Source: JANPPS01 sp964242575
GTDB lineage: Bacteria > Pseudomonadota > Alphaproteobacteria > Acetobacterales > Acetobacteraceae
Direction of reading: 5' to 3'
Assembly (NCBI GenBank): GCA_964242575.1
Contig: CAXTCN010000012.1
Coordinates: 12,585 to 76,584, forward strand
Length of the DNA: 64,000 bases
Made by a program: the position numbers and the translations under genes. Within the stretch, counting starts at the first letter, position 1. Each line of letters starts with the position of its first letter. Of this stretch, positions 39,536 through 48,843 are shown in pieces. The notes beneath the pieces are model-generated. The model had not been told where the DNA came from, ran no database searches, and worked only from the letters and a program-made list of their open reading frames with translations.

Positions 39536-39904
39536 ATGGCGGACTTGGATCATGCCTGGGCCGGGGACGTGGCGGCCGGGCCGACCGGGGACTTGGCGAC
39601 GGTGGAGGGCGGGCCGCTCGGCACCCAGCGCGTGCTGCGCCGGCTGTTGACCAACCCCGGCGACTACGTGTGGCACCCGGAGTACGGCGCGGGGCTGGGG
39701 CGGTTCGTCGGCCGGCCCAGCGACCCCCGGGGCATCGCGGCGCTGGTCCGGGCGCAGATGCTGCGCGAACCCGCGGTGGCGCGTGCGCCGGAGCCGGTGA
39801 TCCTGGTGCAGAGCGACGCCGGCGGCACGCTCGCGGTGCAGGTCCGCTACGCCGACGCCGAGACCGCCGAGACGCGCACCCTCAACATCCAGCTTCCGGA
39901 GTAG
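39536..39904 (+). CDS. Baseplate wedge protein W (gp25-like)
   Basis: A 122-residue protein: MADLDHAWAGDVAAGPTGDL, LGTQRVLRRLLTNPGDYVWH, PEYGAGLGRFVGRPSDPRGI, RAQMLREPAVARAPEPV. The EYG motif and QRVLRRLLTxPGxYxWHPEYG pattern identify the gp25/W lysozyme-like wedge family, which lacks enzymatic activity in contractile machines and triggers sheath assembly. RBS GAGGGGGGAACGC. Confidence 0.9.
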   Translation: MADLDHAWAGDVAAGPTGDLATVEGGPLGTQRVLRRLLTNPGDYVWHPEYGAGLGRFVGRPSDPRGIAALVRAQMLREPAVARAPEPVILVQSDAGGTLAVQVRYADAETAETRTLNIQLPE

Positions 39905-39908
39905 GCGC

Positions 39909-41009
39909 ATGGCATTGGCGTTGCAGGATTTCGCCGCCCTGGTGCGGACCCAGGCGGCGGCGGTCACCGGCTCGGCGCGCACGCTGATCGACACGTCGGT
40001 CGGCAGCGTGCTGCGCGCGGTGCTGGAGGCCAATGCCGGCGTCGCGCTGTGGCTGCAGTGGCTGATCGTCGAGGTGCTGGCGACCACGCGCGCCGCAACC
40101 AGCCGGGGGGCGGACCTCGATAGCTGGATGCTGGATTTCGGCCTGGAGCGGCTGCCGGCGGAGCCAGCGCACGGTACGGTGACATTCAGCCGCGCCACGC
40201 CGGGCTTGGCCACGGAGGTGCCGGTGGGCGCGCTGGCGCGGGGCGGGGACATGCTGTTCCGCGTCGTGGAGGACGGCGGGCACCCGGCCTGGACCGGCAC
40301 CGGCTACGCGCTGCCGGCGGGCGCCGTGTCGGTCGATGCGCCGGTGGCGGCGGTCGTGCCGGGCCGCGCGGGCAACGTGCGGGCAGGGGAAATCAAGCTG
40401 CTGGCCAGCGCCATCGCCGGCGTGGACCTGGTGACCAACGCGGCCGGCCTGACGGGCGGGCTGGACACGGAGGCGGACGACGCGCTGCGCACCCGGTTCA
40501 GCGTGTTCCTCGACAGCCGCAGCCGCGCCACGCTGGACGCGGTGGTGTTCGCCATCAGGGGCGTGCGGCAGGGCCTGGATTTCCGCATCCAGGAGCGCGT
40601 GGACGCCGCCGGCCAGCCGCGCGACGGGCACTTCACCGTGACAATCGACGACGGCACCGGCTTCCCGCCCGCGGCGCTATTGGCGGACGTGGCGCTGGCG
40701 ATTGAACGCGTGCGGCCCATCGGCGGCACCTTCAGCGTGCGCGCGCCCTTGGTGGTGCGGGCGGCTGTGGCAATGCGGGTGTCCGGCCCAGACGCGGCGC
40801 GGGCGGCGGTACGGGCGGCGCTCGGCGAGTGGATCGCCACCCGGCCCATCGGCGACGGGCTGGTGCTGTCCAAGCTCACCCAAGTCGCCCACAGCGCGCA
40901 CCCGGCGGTGGTCAGCGTGTTCGGCCTCACCATCAACGGCGTGGCGGACGACCTCAGGGTGCCGCCGTTCGGCATGGTGCGCGCCAGCGGCATCGAGGTC
41001 ACGGCATGA
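39909..41009 (+). CDS. Baseplate protein J (wedge)
   Basis: A 366-residue baseplate_J protein. LQDFAALVRTQAAAVTGSAR, LIDTSVGSVLRAVLEANAGV, LDFGLERLPAEPAHGTVTFS, a beta-rich middle (AGNVRAGEIKLLASAIAGVD; VTNAAGLTGGLDTEADDALR), then SRATLDAVVFAIRGVRQGLD and a C-terminal GLTINGVADDLRVPPFGM. These are the typical gp6-like regions. It overlaps gene I by four bases. Confidence 0.92.
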   Translation: MALALQDFAALVRTQAAAVTGSARTLIDTSVGSVLRAVLEANAGVALWLQWLIVEVLATTRAATSRGADLDSWMLDFGLERLPAEPAHGTVTFSRATPGLATEVPVGALARGGDMLFRVVEDGGHPAWTGTGYALPAGAVSVDAPVAAVVPGRAGNVRAGEIKLLASAIAGVDLVTNAAGLTGGLDTEADDALRTRFSVFLDSRSRATLDAVVFAIRGVRQGLDFRIQERVDAAGQPRDGHFTVTIDDGTGFPPAALLADVALAIERVRPIGGTFSVRAPLVVRAAVAMRVSGPDAARAAVRAALGEWIATRPIGDGLVLSKLTQVAHSAHPAVVSVFGLTINGVADDLRVPPFGMVRASGIEVTA

Positions 41010-41608
41010 GCGGCGCAGGGCCGGTCGGCGCGCCGGACGCGTCGCGCGTGGTCGGCAGCGCCATGGACATCAGCCAGCGCATCCGCGCGGTGCTGCCGGA
41101 ACGCTGGTTCGCGGACGACGCGCCGGTGCTGGACGGGCTGCTGGCCGGATTGTCATCGGCGTGGGCCGGGCTGCACGGCTTGCTGGCGGTGGTGCGGCGG
41201 CAATCGCGGCTGCTGACCGCCACCGACACGTTCCTGGACATGGCGGCGGCGGACCTGTTCGGCGTCCGCGTGGCCCGGCGGGACGGTGAGCCGGACGCGG
41301 ACTTCCGCGCGCGCATCATGAAGGCGATGGCGCGGCCGAGGGTGACGCGGGCGGCGATGCTGGCGGCGGTGGCGGACGCGGACGCCGAGCTGGTGCGGCT
41401 GTTCGAGCCGGGCCGCGCCACGGACACCGGCGTGTACGGCGGGCCGGGGCTGGCCTGGAACGCGGCCGGCGGCTGGGGTTCGCTGGCGATGCCGCTGCAA
41501 AGCCTAGTGACGGTGCGGCTCAGTGGCGCGGACGCGGAAACGGTGCGGCTGGCGGTGGCCGACGCCGTGCCAGTGGGCGGCGCGGCCTGGCTGCGGTTCG
41601 AGGAATAG
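41006..41608 (+). CDS. Tail protein I (gp53/DUF2313-like baseplate wedge)
   Basis: A 200-residue protein overlapping the J stop (ATGA). ISQRIRAVLPERWFADDAPV, AGLSSAWAGLHGLLAVVRRQ, RLLTATDTFLDMAAADLFGV and PDADFRARIMKAMARPRVTR are characteristic of the gpI-like protein that links baseplate to fibres. LTATDTFLDMAAADLFG is the region where such proteins contact J. Next come tail fibres, as expected. Confidence 0.8.
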   Translation: MSGAGPVGAPDASRVVGSAMDISQRIRAVLPERWFADDAPVLDGLLAGLSSAWAGLHGLLAVVRRQSRLLTATDTFLDMAAADLFGVRVARRDGEPDADFRARIMKAMARPRVTRAAMLAAVADADAELVRLFEPGRATDTGVYGGPGLAWNAAGGWGSLAMPLQSLVTVRLSGADAETVRLAVADAVPVGGAAWLRFEE

Positions 41609-41654
41609 CCCCCCCGCGCCTTCACCACCGGTTAATCAATTCAGGAGATAATGC

Positions 41655-42887
41655 ATGGATCGGCAGATCGTCTATCCCGGCTCGGTCCCGCTCGACACGG
41701 ACCTGCTGCACATCCAGCGGCACGCGATGGCGGCGCTCGGCGTCTTCGCGCGTTGCGTGCTGGGGACGGAGCCGGTGGCGGACGGGTTCGATTGCGCGCC
41801 TGGCGGCGGCCTCAACGTCACGGTGGGGCCGGGCAGCCTGACGGCGTTTGGGGTGATGGACGGCCTCGACTACGGCTCGTTGGCGGCGGACGCCTCGGGG
41901 CTGGTGCGGACCGGGGTGAACCGGGACGCGGTGGCGTTCGCGGTCGGGCCAGCGCCGGGGGCAGGGCAGGCGGTGTGCTGGCTGGTCCAGGCGCGGCTGG
42001 CGGAGGCGGACGAGGGACCTATCGCGTTGCCGTACTGGAACGCGCAGGAGCCGTCGGCGCCATGGAGCGGGCCGGGCAACTCCGGCCTGGCGCAGATGAC
42101 GCGGCGGGTGATGCGGGTGGCGCTGGACGTGAAGCCCGGCGCGCTGGCCGCCAGCGGCACGGAACAGCCGCCGGCGCCGGACCCGGGCTGGGTCGGGCTG
42201 CATCGCGTGACGGTGCGGGCCGGCCAGGCGGACGTGGCGGCGCAGGACATCGTGCGGCTGCCGGGCGGGCCGCAACTGGCGTTCCGCTTGCCGCAGCTCA
42301 CGCCGGGGTTCAGCCGTCAGGAGACGTTCGCCACCAACACGGTCTGGCCGGTGCCGTCCGGGGTGCGGCTGGCGCGGGTGCGGCTGGTGGGCGCGGGCGG
42401 CGGCGGCGGTGGCGGCGACACGGGATACGGCGGCGGCGGCGGCGGCGCGGGCGGCTATGCGGAGGCCGTGGTCGGCTTGGAACCCGGTGCGGTCATGCCG
42501 GTCGTGGTCGGGCGCGGCGGCGCGGGCGGCGGGCCGAACGGCACCGGCGCCGGCGGCGGCGTCACGCTGTTCGGCGGCGGCCTGGTGGGCGCGTCGGCCG
42601 GGTTGGGCGGCGCGTCGGACAACCCGGACAGCGCCGGCGGGCAAGGCGGCGTCGGCACCGGCGGGTTAATTCTACTACGCGGCGGGTTCGGGTCGGACAG
42701 GCCGCGCATCGCCTCTGCGCCGGCCGGGGCAGGGGGCGCGGGGGCGTTCGGCGGCGGCGGGCGCGGGGCCTACCTCGGCGGCGCGCCGGCGGACGGGCAA
42801 GCGCCGGGGTCGGGCGGCGGCGGGGGATACGGGCCGTCCACCACCGGCGGCTCCGGCGCGGCGGGACTCGTCATCGTCGAGTATTAA
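41655..42887 (+). CDS. Tail fibre with C-terminal polyglycine domain
   Basis: A 410-residue protein (RBS AGGAGATAATGC). The N-terminal half, MDRQIVYPGSVPLDTDLLHI, VTVGPGSLTAFGVMDGLDYG, is the usual baseplate-binding start of Acetobacteraceae phage fibres. Residues 240-405 are extremely Gly-rich, including VRLVGAGGGGGGGDTGYGGG and GGAGGYAEAVVGLEPGAVMP, then several further Gly clusters. This matches the PF21722-type glycine-rich fold, related in style to polyglycine-sandwich adhesins of T-even gp38 that determine host range. It ends AAGLVIVEY, a typical closing strand of this fold. Confidence 0.8.
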   Translation: MDRQIVYPGSVPLDTDLLHIQRHAMAALGVFARCVLGTEPVADGFDCAPGGGLNVTVGPGSLTAFGVMDGLDYGSLAADASGLVRTGVNRDAVAFAVGPAPGAGQAVCWLVQARLAEADEGPIALPYWNAQEPSAPWSGPGNSGLAQMTRRVMRVALDVKPGALAASGTEQPPAPDPGWVGLHRVTVRAGQADVAAQDIVRLPGGPQLAFRLPQLTPGFSRQETFATNTVWPVPSGVRLARVRLVGAGGGGGGGDTGYGGGGGGAGGYAEAVVGLEPGAVMPVVVGRGGAGGGPNGTGAGGGVTLFGGGLVGASAGLGGASDNPDSAGGQGGVGTGGLILLRGGFGSDRPRIASAPAGAGGAGAFGGGGRGAYLGGAPADGQAPGSGGGGGYGPSTTGGSGAAGLVIVEY

Positions 42888-42925
42888 AGTCGGCCCACAA
42901 ATAACGATCCAGTATTGGAGGTTCC

Positions 42926-43411
42926 ATGCCAACCACCGCGTCTCATGTATGGCGGCCGAGCGCCGCGCGGATACTGGTGCTGGACGGCTTCGTGCCGACG
43001 CCGCGCGGCACGCCGGTGCGGGCGCGCGCGCTGCCGGCCTGGCCCGCCAAGGACCCGGCCGACGTGCTGGACTACCAGTTCGACATCACCCCCGCGCTGA
43101 CCGGCAACGACGGCGACGCGCTGTCCACCCTGGACGTGAGCATCAGCCCGGCCACGCCCGGGGACCTCGCGCTGGTGTCCGCGGCGGCGGACGGCGCTCG
43201 CGCGGTGCTGTGGCTCGGCGCAGGGCGCGCGGGCACCACGTATGTCGTGACCCTCACCCTCGGCACCCAGTCCGGCCGCACCCTGGCGCGCTCCGTGTTG
43301 TTGCCGGTGACGTTGCTGACCGCGCCGCCCGCCGGGGTGGACCGGTTGCTGACCGAGACCGGCGACGCGGTGCGGGACGAAACCGGCGAGCCGCTGACAG
43401 TGGGGGCGTAG
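42926..43411 (+). CDS. Fibre-associated phage protein
   Basis: A 161-residue beta-rich protein (ATG 42926, GGAGGTTCC upstream). PTTASHVWRPSAARILVLDG, DVLDYQFDITPALTGNDGDA, STLDVSISPATPGDLALVSA, TTYVVTLTLGTQSGRTLARS, ending LLTETGDAVRDETGEPLTVG. The central part looks like an immunoglobulin-like or fibronectin-like domain as used in phage fibres, and the end resembles fibre hinge peptides. It abuts the tailspike start. Confidence 0.6.
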   Translation: MPTTASHVWRPSAARILVLDGFVPTPRGTPVRARALPAWPAKDPADVLDYQFDITPALTGNDGDALSTLDVSISPATPGDLALVSAAADGARAVLWLGAGRAGTTYVVTLTLGTQSGRTLARSVLLPVTLLTAPPAGVDRLLTETGDAVRDETGEPLTVGA

Positions 43412-45952
43412 ATGCCGACCATCAAGGAGCTGGACGCGGCGCTGGCGGCGGCCGACGACGACCTGATCCCCATCAGCCAGGCCGGCATCGCGCGCTGGGC
43501 CACGCGGGCGCAGATGGTGGCGGGGTTGCAGCGGACGGTGGTGCTGTCCCCGGGCCTGCTGGGCCGCAGCAGCGCGGGGCTGGGCGGGCCGGAGCGGATC
43601 GGCGTCGGCGCGAACCTGCGCCTGCAGGGCGGCGTGCTGTCCGGGCCTGCGCCGTTCAGCGTGGCGGGACTGCCGGGCGGCGTCGCGCCGGGCGTCATGG
43701 ACTTGTTCCCCACGTACCAGGGCGGCCGGGATTCGACGGTGCCGTACGGCGCGCTGATGGCCGGGCTGGGCGGCCTCGCGGGGATCGACCTTTCGGCGCA
43801 CCGGGTGCGGCTGCCGGGCGGCGCGGGGCGCAGCCTGTGGGAGTGGATGGCGGACGCGGCCCCGGTCGAGGCGTTCGGCGCCTTGGGCAACGGCGTGGCG
43901 GACGACACCGCCGCGTTCGACCGCGCGGTGGCGTCGGGCCGGCCGGTCCGGCTGGGCGCCAAGACCTACGTCGTGAACGGCCAGTGGACCGTGACCCGCA
44001 GCGCCACCCTGATCGGCGTGCCCGGCCGCTCCGTCCTGCGGCGCATCAGCCAGTCCGGCGGCGCGTGGATCAGCGTGCAGGCGCCCGCGTTCACCGCGCT
44101 GGGCGTGACGTTCGACGCCGGGCGGCTGAACGGCGAAAGCTGGGGCGTGCTGGTGACGCCGCAATGCACCGAGACGCTGTTCGAGCACTGCGTGTTCCGC
44201 GGCGCGACCGGCGCCACGCTCGGCAGCGGCCTCACCATCCAGGCGCGCGACGGCCAGGCTGGGAACGCGGCCAACAACGCAGGCAATCAGTCGCGGCACC
44301 GGGTGCTGGGCTGCGAGGCGGCGGACAACCGGGCGCACGGCATCTGGATACAGGCGGCGGCCGGCGCATTGGTCGAGGGCTGCCTGCTGCACGGCAACGG
44401 CGCGTACGGCGTGTGCCTCGATTTCAACGACCCGAACTTCAGCCAAACGGTGCGCGGCGGGCGGGTGCTGGGGTGCCGGGCCTGGGGCAACGCGCGCGGC
44501 ATCTCGGTCGGCAACTACAACGAAACCAACCGGGAGCCGCCGCGCTGGGGCAACCTGAACCCGGACGCGGCGGACGTGCTGGTGCAGGGCAACGTGTGCG
44601 AGGGCAACAGCGCGTATGGCATCGCGGTGGCCGGGCGCGGCATCCAGGTGCTGGGCAACCACGTCGTGCCGGGGCCGAACCAGGCCGCCGGCATCTTGCT
44701 GAACGCGGTGCTGTCCCGCGTGTGCGGCAACGTTATTACCGGCTCCGGCGGCTTCGGCATCGACGCCGGCGGCTGCATCGAGTGCGACGTGTCGGACAAC
44801 CTGGTGCAGGGCTGCGCCACCGGCATCAACCCGGGCGGCAGCCGCGGCATGAGGGTGTCCGGCAACCAGTTGGTCGGCAATGTCTGGGCCATCACGGTGT
44901 ATGACGTGGAAACCGACGGCGCCGGGCAGAACTTCGGCATGGCCACCCAGGGCATGACCATCGAGGGCAACCGCATCACGCTGCGCGACGGCTCGGGCGG
45001 CGGCATCTTCCTGATCGACGCGCCGCAGGGGGTAGTGGTGGCGCGCAACGCCTTTTTCCCCGGCGCGGGCAGCTCGCCGAGCCAGGCGCTGTGGGCGCAC
45101 ACCGACGGCATGGTCGTGCGGGACAACGTTTGGGACAACCAGGCGCGCACCATCTGCAACCCCGTGAACCTCGGCGCCGTGCAGCAGGTGCAGGTGCCGG
45201 ACATGCTGGACGAGGCGATGCTGACCTCGGCGCCGCGCGGCGTCACCAGCATCATGGGCCAGCACCAGGCGTCGATGGCCGGGCGGGTCGCGTTCGTGCG
45301 CGTGACCTCGGGCGGCGGCGGCTACACCCGGGCGGCGGTGTCTATCACCGGCGCGGGCGCGCAGGCCACGGCGTACTTGCGGGACGGCCGGGTCATCGGC
45401 GTCGCCATGCAGTCCAACGGCGCGGGCTACGGCGCGGGCCTCAGCCCCGTGACCGTCAGCATCGCCGGGGACGGCCAGGGCGCGGCGGCGGTGGCGACGG
45501 TCGGGCTGCCGGTGCCGGAGGGCCGCCGGCTGCGGCTGCACTGCAACGGCGCCGTGCGGTTCCAGCGCGCCGGCAGCGTGCCGTTCCAGGACAACTGGAC
45601 CGGCGCGGACATCCTGGTGCCGGCGGCCTCGGCGGTCGAGTGGGTCGGCGCATGGGGCGGCTGGCAGGCGCTCGGGTTCCAGTCGGCGGACTACCTCGCC
45701 CCGCCCGGCGATGGCAGCTTGGTGGTGCGGACCCAGGCCGGGGACCTGGTGCTGCACCCCGCCGGACGGGTGCGCGTGGGGTCGGACACTGAGCCGTTCG
45801 GCTACGCGGCGACGCTCGGGCGCGGCAGCCCAGAGGGCGTGGTGGCCGCGCCGCCGGGTTCCGACTACCGCAACCTCAACGGCGGCGCGGGCGCGACCTT
45901 GTGGGTCAAGCGCACCGGGACCGGGCCGGTGGGGTGGTTCGCGCTCGCCTGA
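43412..45952 (+). CDS. Tailspike with pectate-lyase-like beta-helix
   Basis: An 846-residue protein. Residues 1-85 form an attachment module (MPTIKELDAALAAADDDLIP; GLLGRSSAGLGGPERIGVGA) shared with the fibre at 45983. From about residue 150, VEAFGALGNGVADDTAAFDR opens a Pectate_lyase_3 right-handed parallel beta-helix with many Asn/Gly turns (VEGCLLHGNGAYGVCLDFND; VLGCRAWGNARGISVGNYNE; GITIEGNRITLRD-like). The spike probably binds or depolymerises the host surface polysaccharide. The C-terminal part, GAGAQATAYLRDGRVIGVAM and AAVEWVGAWGGW-like, is a distinct beta domain. It is not a host enzyme: position and modularity are those of a receptor-binding protein. Confidence 0.88.
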   Translation: MPTIKELDAALAAADDDLIPISQAGIARWATRAQMVAGLQRTVVLSPGLLGRSSAGLGGPERIGVGANLRLQGGVLSGPAPFSVAGLPGGVAPGVMDLFPTYQGGRDSTVPYGALMAGLGGLAGIDLSAHRVRLPGGAGRSLWEWMADAAPVEAFGALGNGVADDTAAFDRAVASGRPVRLGAKTYVVNGQWTVTRSATLIGVPGRSVLRRISQSGGAWISVQAPAFTALGVTFDAGRLNGESWGVLVTPQCTETLFEHCVFRGATGATLGSGLTIQARDGQAGNAANNAGNQSRHRVLGCEAADNRAHGIWIQAAAGALVEGCLLHGNGAYGVCLDFNDPNFSQTVRGGRVLGCRAWGNARGISVGNYNETNREPPRWGNLNPDAADVLVQGNVCEGNSAYGIAVAGRGIQVLGNHVVPGPNQAAGILLNAVLSRVCGNVITGSGGFGIDAGGCIECDVSDNLVQGCATGINPGGSRGMRVSGNQLVGNVWAITVYDVETDGAGQNFGMATQGMTIEGNRITLRDGSGGGIFLIDAPQGVVVARNAFFPGAGSSPSQALWAHTDGMVVRDNVWDNQARTICNPVNLGAVQQVQVPDMLDEAMLTSAPRGVTSIMGQHQASMAGRVAFVRVTSGGGGYTRAAVSITGAGAQATAYLRDGRVIGVAMQSNGAGYGAGLSPVTVSIAGDGQGAAAVATVGLPVPEGRRLRLHCNGAVRFQRAGSVPFQDNWTGADILVPAASAVEWVGAWGGWQALGFQSADYLAPPGDGSLVVRTQAGDLVLHPAGRVRVGSDTEPFGYAATLGRGSPEGVVAAPPGSDYRNLNGGAGATLWVKRTGTGPVGWFALA

Positions 45953-45982
45953 CGCGCTGCACTCTCAAGACATGAGGCACCG

Positions 45983-48007
45983 ATGCCGACCATCAAGCAA
46001 CTGCCGCTCGCCGCCACGGTGAGCGCCACGGACGAGCTGCCACTAAGCCAGGGCGGCTTCACCAGAAGCGTGCGCGCCAGCGTGCTGCTGGGCGGCACGC
46101 AGGCCGCCATCACGCTGGCGCAGAACAAGCTGCTGGGCCGCGTCAGCACGTCGCCGGGCGGCCCGGAACCCATCGGCGTCGGCGCGGGCCTGGGCGTGCA
46201 GGCCGGCGTGCTGGCCGCCACCGGCGCGGACCACGCGGCGTTCCAGCCGGCGGCCGGGCTGTCCACCGGGGACGAGGTGGTGATCAACAGCGGCGGCGCG
46301 CCGAAGCGCATCGCCGCCACCGGGCTGCGCGGCCTGTTCAGCGCCGGCGCGGGCGTCACCATCCAGGGCGGCGTCATCAGCGCGCCCAACGCCGGCGCAA
46401 CGGGTCCGGCCGGGCCGAAGGGCGACACCGGCGCGGGCGCGGTGGTGGGCACGGCCGCCGGCACCGTGGCGGCGGGGGACGACCCGCGCATCGTCGGCGC
46501 GACAAGGCGCGAGGCCAACCTCGGCGACCTGCCGTCCGTGGCGGCGGCGCGGGTGAACCTCGGCTTAGCGCCGGTCGCGGCTACCGGGGCGTATGCGGAC
46601 CTGCGCGGCCGGCCGACGCTGCCGACCGACAACAGCGAGCTTGGCAACGGCCGCGGCTTCGTCAACACGCAGGGCGCGGCGGCGGCGGCGGCGGGCGTCA
46701 TCACCGTGAACGGCGCGCCCAACGCCGGCGGCGCGCTCGGCACCCACATGGACATCTACAACCCCGGCACCACCGCGCCGACCGAGATCGTTTACGGCAC
46801 GCGCATCACCTACACCAACACCGCGCCGGGCCAGACCACGTATGACTTCTGCCATGCGGTGCAGGCGGTGTGGCAGGTCGCGCCCGGGGTGCCCGGCGGG
46901 CAGATGTTCGGGCTGTGGACCATCGCCGAGGGGCCGAAGGACAACACGAGCACCTGGGGCATCGTCGGCTACGAGATCAACGTGGTGAACCGCGGCGACG
47001 ACACGGGATGGACGTACTCGCGCGGGCTGTTGCCGCGGTTCAGCGCCGGGCTGCAGCTTGCGCCGGAGGGCAACACCTTCACCCACGGCGGCACGGCGCA
47101 GAACGTGACGGCGGCGTTGGTGATCGGCCAAAGCCCGACGCCCGGCGCGGGCGGCATCCCGGTGCGCAACCACTCGGGCGTGCTGATCGAGCCGAACGCC
47201 ATCACCGGCCGGGTCGGGCGCGCGTTCACCGTGACGGGGGACATCACCAGCGCCACGCCCGCCGACAGCACGCCGTGGGGGCTGATGACGGTGCTGGGCG
47301 CGTGGCTGCACGGCATCGACACCAAGGACGCGACCATCTTCGACAACCTGGCGCTGCGGATGCCGTCGAACCACCGGCTGGGCTGGGCCAACGTGCCGGG
47401 CACGCAGACGGCGTACGTCGGCTCGAACGAGGCCGGGGAAATCCTGCTGGTCCCGGCGTCCGGCCAGGCGGTCCGGGTCGGCGGGCAGGCGGTGTGGCAC
47501 GCGGGCAGCCTGCGGTTCGGCGCGGGCCTCACGCTGTCGGCCGGCGTGCTGTCGGCGTCCGGCGGCGCGGGGCCGGCGGTCGGCACCACGGCGGGCACGG
47601 TCGCGGCCGGGGACGACGCGCGGATCGTGGGCGCGGCTGCGCGGGCGGCCAACCTGTCGGACCTCGGCAGCCCCATGCTGGCGCGGGCCAACGTCAACCG
47701 CGGCCTGCTGGTGCTGGCGGGCGGGACCAGCATCGCCACCGACGCCGCCGCCGGGAATGCGTTCACCGTCCTGCTCGGCGTGAATGCCACGTTGCAGAAC
47801 CCGTCCAACCTTGCGGCCGGCGCGTCCTATGTGTGGACGCTGCGGCAGGACAGCGCCGGCGGGCGCACGCTGGCGTTCGGCGCAGCGTTCCGCTGGTCCG
47901 GCGGCACCGCGCCCACGCTGTCCACGACGCCGGGCGCGGTGGACGTGCTGTCGGCGGTTTCGGACGGCACGTCGCTGTTCGCGGTGCTGTCCAAGGGGTT
48001 CGCGTAG
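45983..48007 (+). CDS. Tail fibre with collagen-like and repeated modules
   Basis: A 674-residue protein. The attachment module (MPTIKQLPLAATVSATDELP; LLGRVSTSPGGPEPIGVGAG) is homologous to the start of the preceding tailspike. Other features are GPAGPKGDTGAGAV (collagen-like), and two copies of a module AGTVAAGDDPRIVGATRREA...NLGL at about residues 155-195 and AGTVAAGDDARIVGAAARAA near 540-580. YADLRGRPTLP is a common phage fibre motif. The middle domain is receptor-like, beta-rich, with an aromatic cluster (TYDFCHAVQAVWQVAP). It ends LFAVLSKGFA. Confidence 0.88.
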   Translation: MPTIKQLPLAATVSATDELPLSQGGFTRSVRASVLLGGTQAAITLAQNKLLGRVSTSPGGPEPIGVGAGLGVQAGVLAATGADHAAFQPAAGLSTGDEVVINSGGAPKRIAATGLRGLFSAGAGVTIQGGVISAPNAGATGPAGPKGDTGAGAVVGTAAGTVAAGDDPRIVGATRREANLGDLPSVAAARVNLGLAPVAATGAYADLRGRPTLPTDNSELGNGRGFVNTQGAAAAAAGVITVNGAPNAGGALGTHMDIYNPGTTAPTEIVYGTRITYTNTAPGQTTYDFCHAVQAVWQVAPGVPGGQMFGLWTIAEGPKDNTSTWGIVGYEINVVNRGDDTGWTYSRGLLPRFSAGLQLAPEGNTFTHGGTAQNVTAALVIGQSPTPGAGGIPVRNHSGVLIEPNAITGRVGRAFTVTGDITSATPADSTPWGLMTVLGAWLHGIDTKDATIFDNLALRMPSNHRLGWANVPGTQTAYVGSNEAGEILLVPASGQAVRVGGQAVWHAGSLRFGAGLTLSAGVLSASGGAGPAVGTTAGTVAAGDDARIVGAAARAANLSDLGSPMLARANVNRGLLVLAGGTSIATDAAAGNAFTVLLGVNATLQNPSNLAAGASYVWTLRQDSAGGRTLAFGAAFRWSGGTAPTLSTTPGAVDVLSAVSDGTSLFAVLSKGFA

Positions 48008-48843
48008 TGCTGCTGTTGCCGGTCGGGCTGATGGCGTCGGCGCCGGCGCCCGTGGCCGTGCTGGACGGCATCAGCCCCGCGCCGTCGTTCGCGTTCGGGC
48101 TGCGCCGCCTGCTGTCCGCCTACGCCGGCACGGCGCTGCGGGTGCGGCGCGGATCGGACAACGCGGAGGCCGACATCGGCTTCGGCGCCAACGGCCTGCT
48201 GGACACCGCGGCGCTGCTGGCGTTCTGCGGCGACGCCGGCTGGGTGTCCCGCTGGCACGACCAGGCCGGCGGCGCGCCCGCGTCCCAGACCAACGCCGCG
48301 TTGCAGCCCGGCATCGTCGCGGGCGGCGCGGTCACGCTGATGGGCGGCGCGCCGGGCTTGGCGTTCGCGCAGGGGCGGATGCTGACCGCCGGCGCAAGCC
48401 TCGGCGGCGACGTGAGCCTGGTCGTGGCCGGGATGCGCAGCTCGGCGGCGTCGGGGTTCCAGGTGGTGGACCAAGCGGTCTGCACCAAGTTCGGCGGCGG
48501 CAACGCGGGGCTGCACTTCAACCTCGGCAACGGCTACGGCCCGGCCAATGACGCGGGGCGGGCGCGGGTGGACGCGGGCGGAGCGCCGGCAGCCGGCTGG
48601 CTGGACGGCGTGAAGCAGGCCAACACGAACCCGTTCGACGCCGGGACTGCGGCCGGGCAGGCGGCGGCGTTCGGCTTCACTATCGTGGGCCTCGCGCCCA
48701 ACCGGCCCATGACGCTCGGCTCGGACGGCGCGGGCAACGGGCTCACCGGCGCGCTGGGGACGGTCGTGGCGGTGCCGGCGGTGCTGCCGGACAGCGGCAT
48801 GGCGGCGCTCACCACCGCGTTCAAACGAATGCTCCAGCCATGA
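48007..48843 (+). CDS. Arabinofuranosidase-type/LamG-like fibre-tip protein
   Basis: A 278-residue protein from GTG 48007 overlapping the preceding stop (TAGTG); ATG 48031 is possible. The opening SPAPSFAFGLRRLLSAYAGT, ALRVRRGSDNAEADIGFGAN and LLDTAALLAFCGDAGWVSRW, HDQAG match the N-terminal signature of alpha-L-arabinofuranosidase B-type catalytic domains and their phage derivatives. The rest (LVVAGMRSSAASGFQVVDQA; LHFNLGNGYGPANDAG) is a concanavalin-like beta sandwich. It probably binds or trims host glycans at the fibre tip. Catalytic residues cannot be checked by eye. Confidence 0.75.
   Translation: MLLLPVGLMASAPAPVAVLDGISPAPSFAFGLRRLLSAYAGTALRVRRGSDNAEADIGFGANGLLDTAALLAFCGDAGWVSRWHDQAGGAPASQTNAALQPGIVAGGAVTLMGGAPGLAFAQGRMLTAGASLGGDVSLVVAGMRSSAASGFQVVDQAVCTKFGGGNAGLHFNLGNGYGPANDAGRARVDAGGAPAAGWLDGVKQANTNPFDAGTAAGQAAAFGFTIVGLAPNRPMTLGSDGAGNGLTGALGTVVAVPAVLPDSGMAALTTAFKRMLQP

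Noticed and set aside
42884..45757. A 957-codon minus-strand frame opposite the tailspike gene
   Set aside because: Low-complexity Arg/His/Ala shadow of the clearly coding beta-helix protein.
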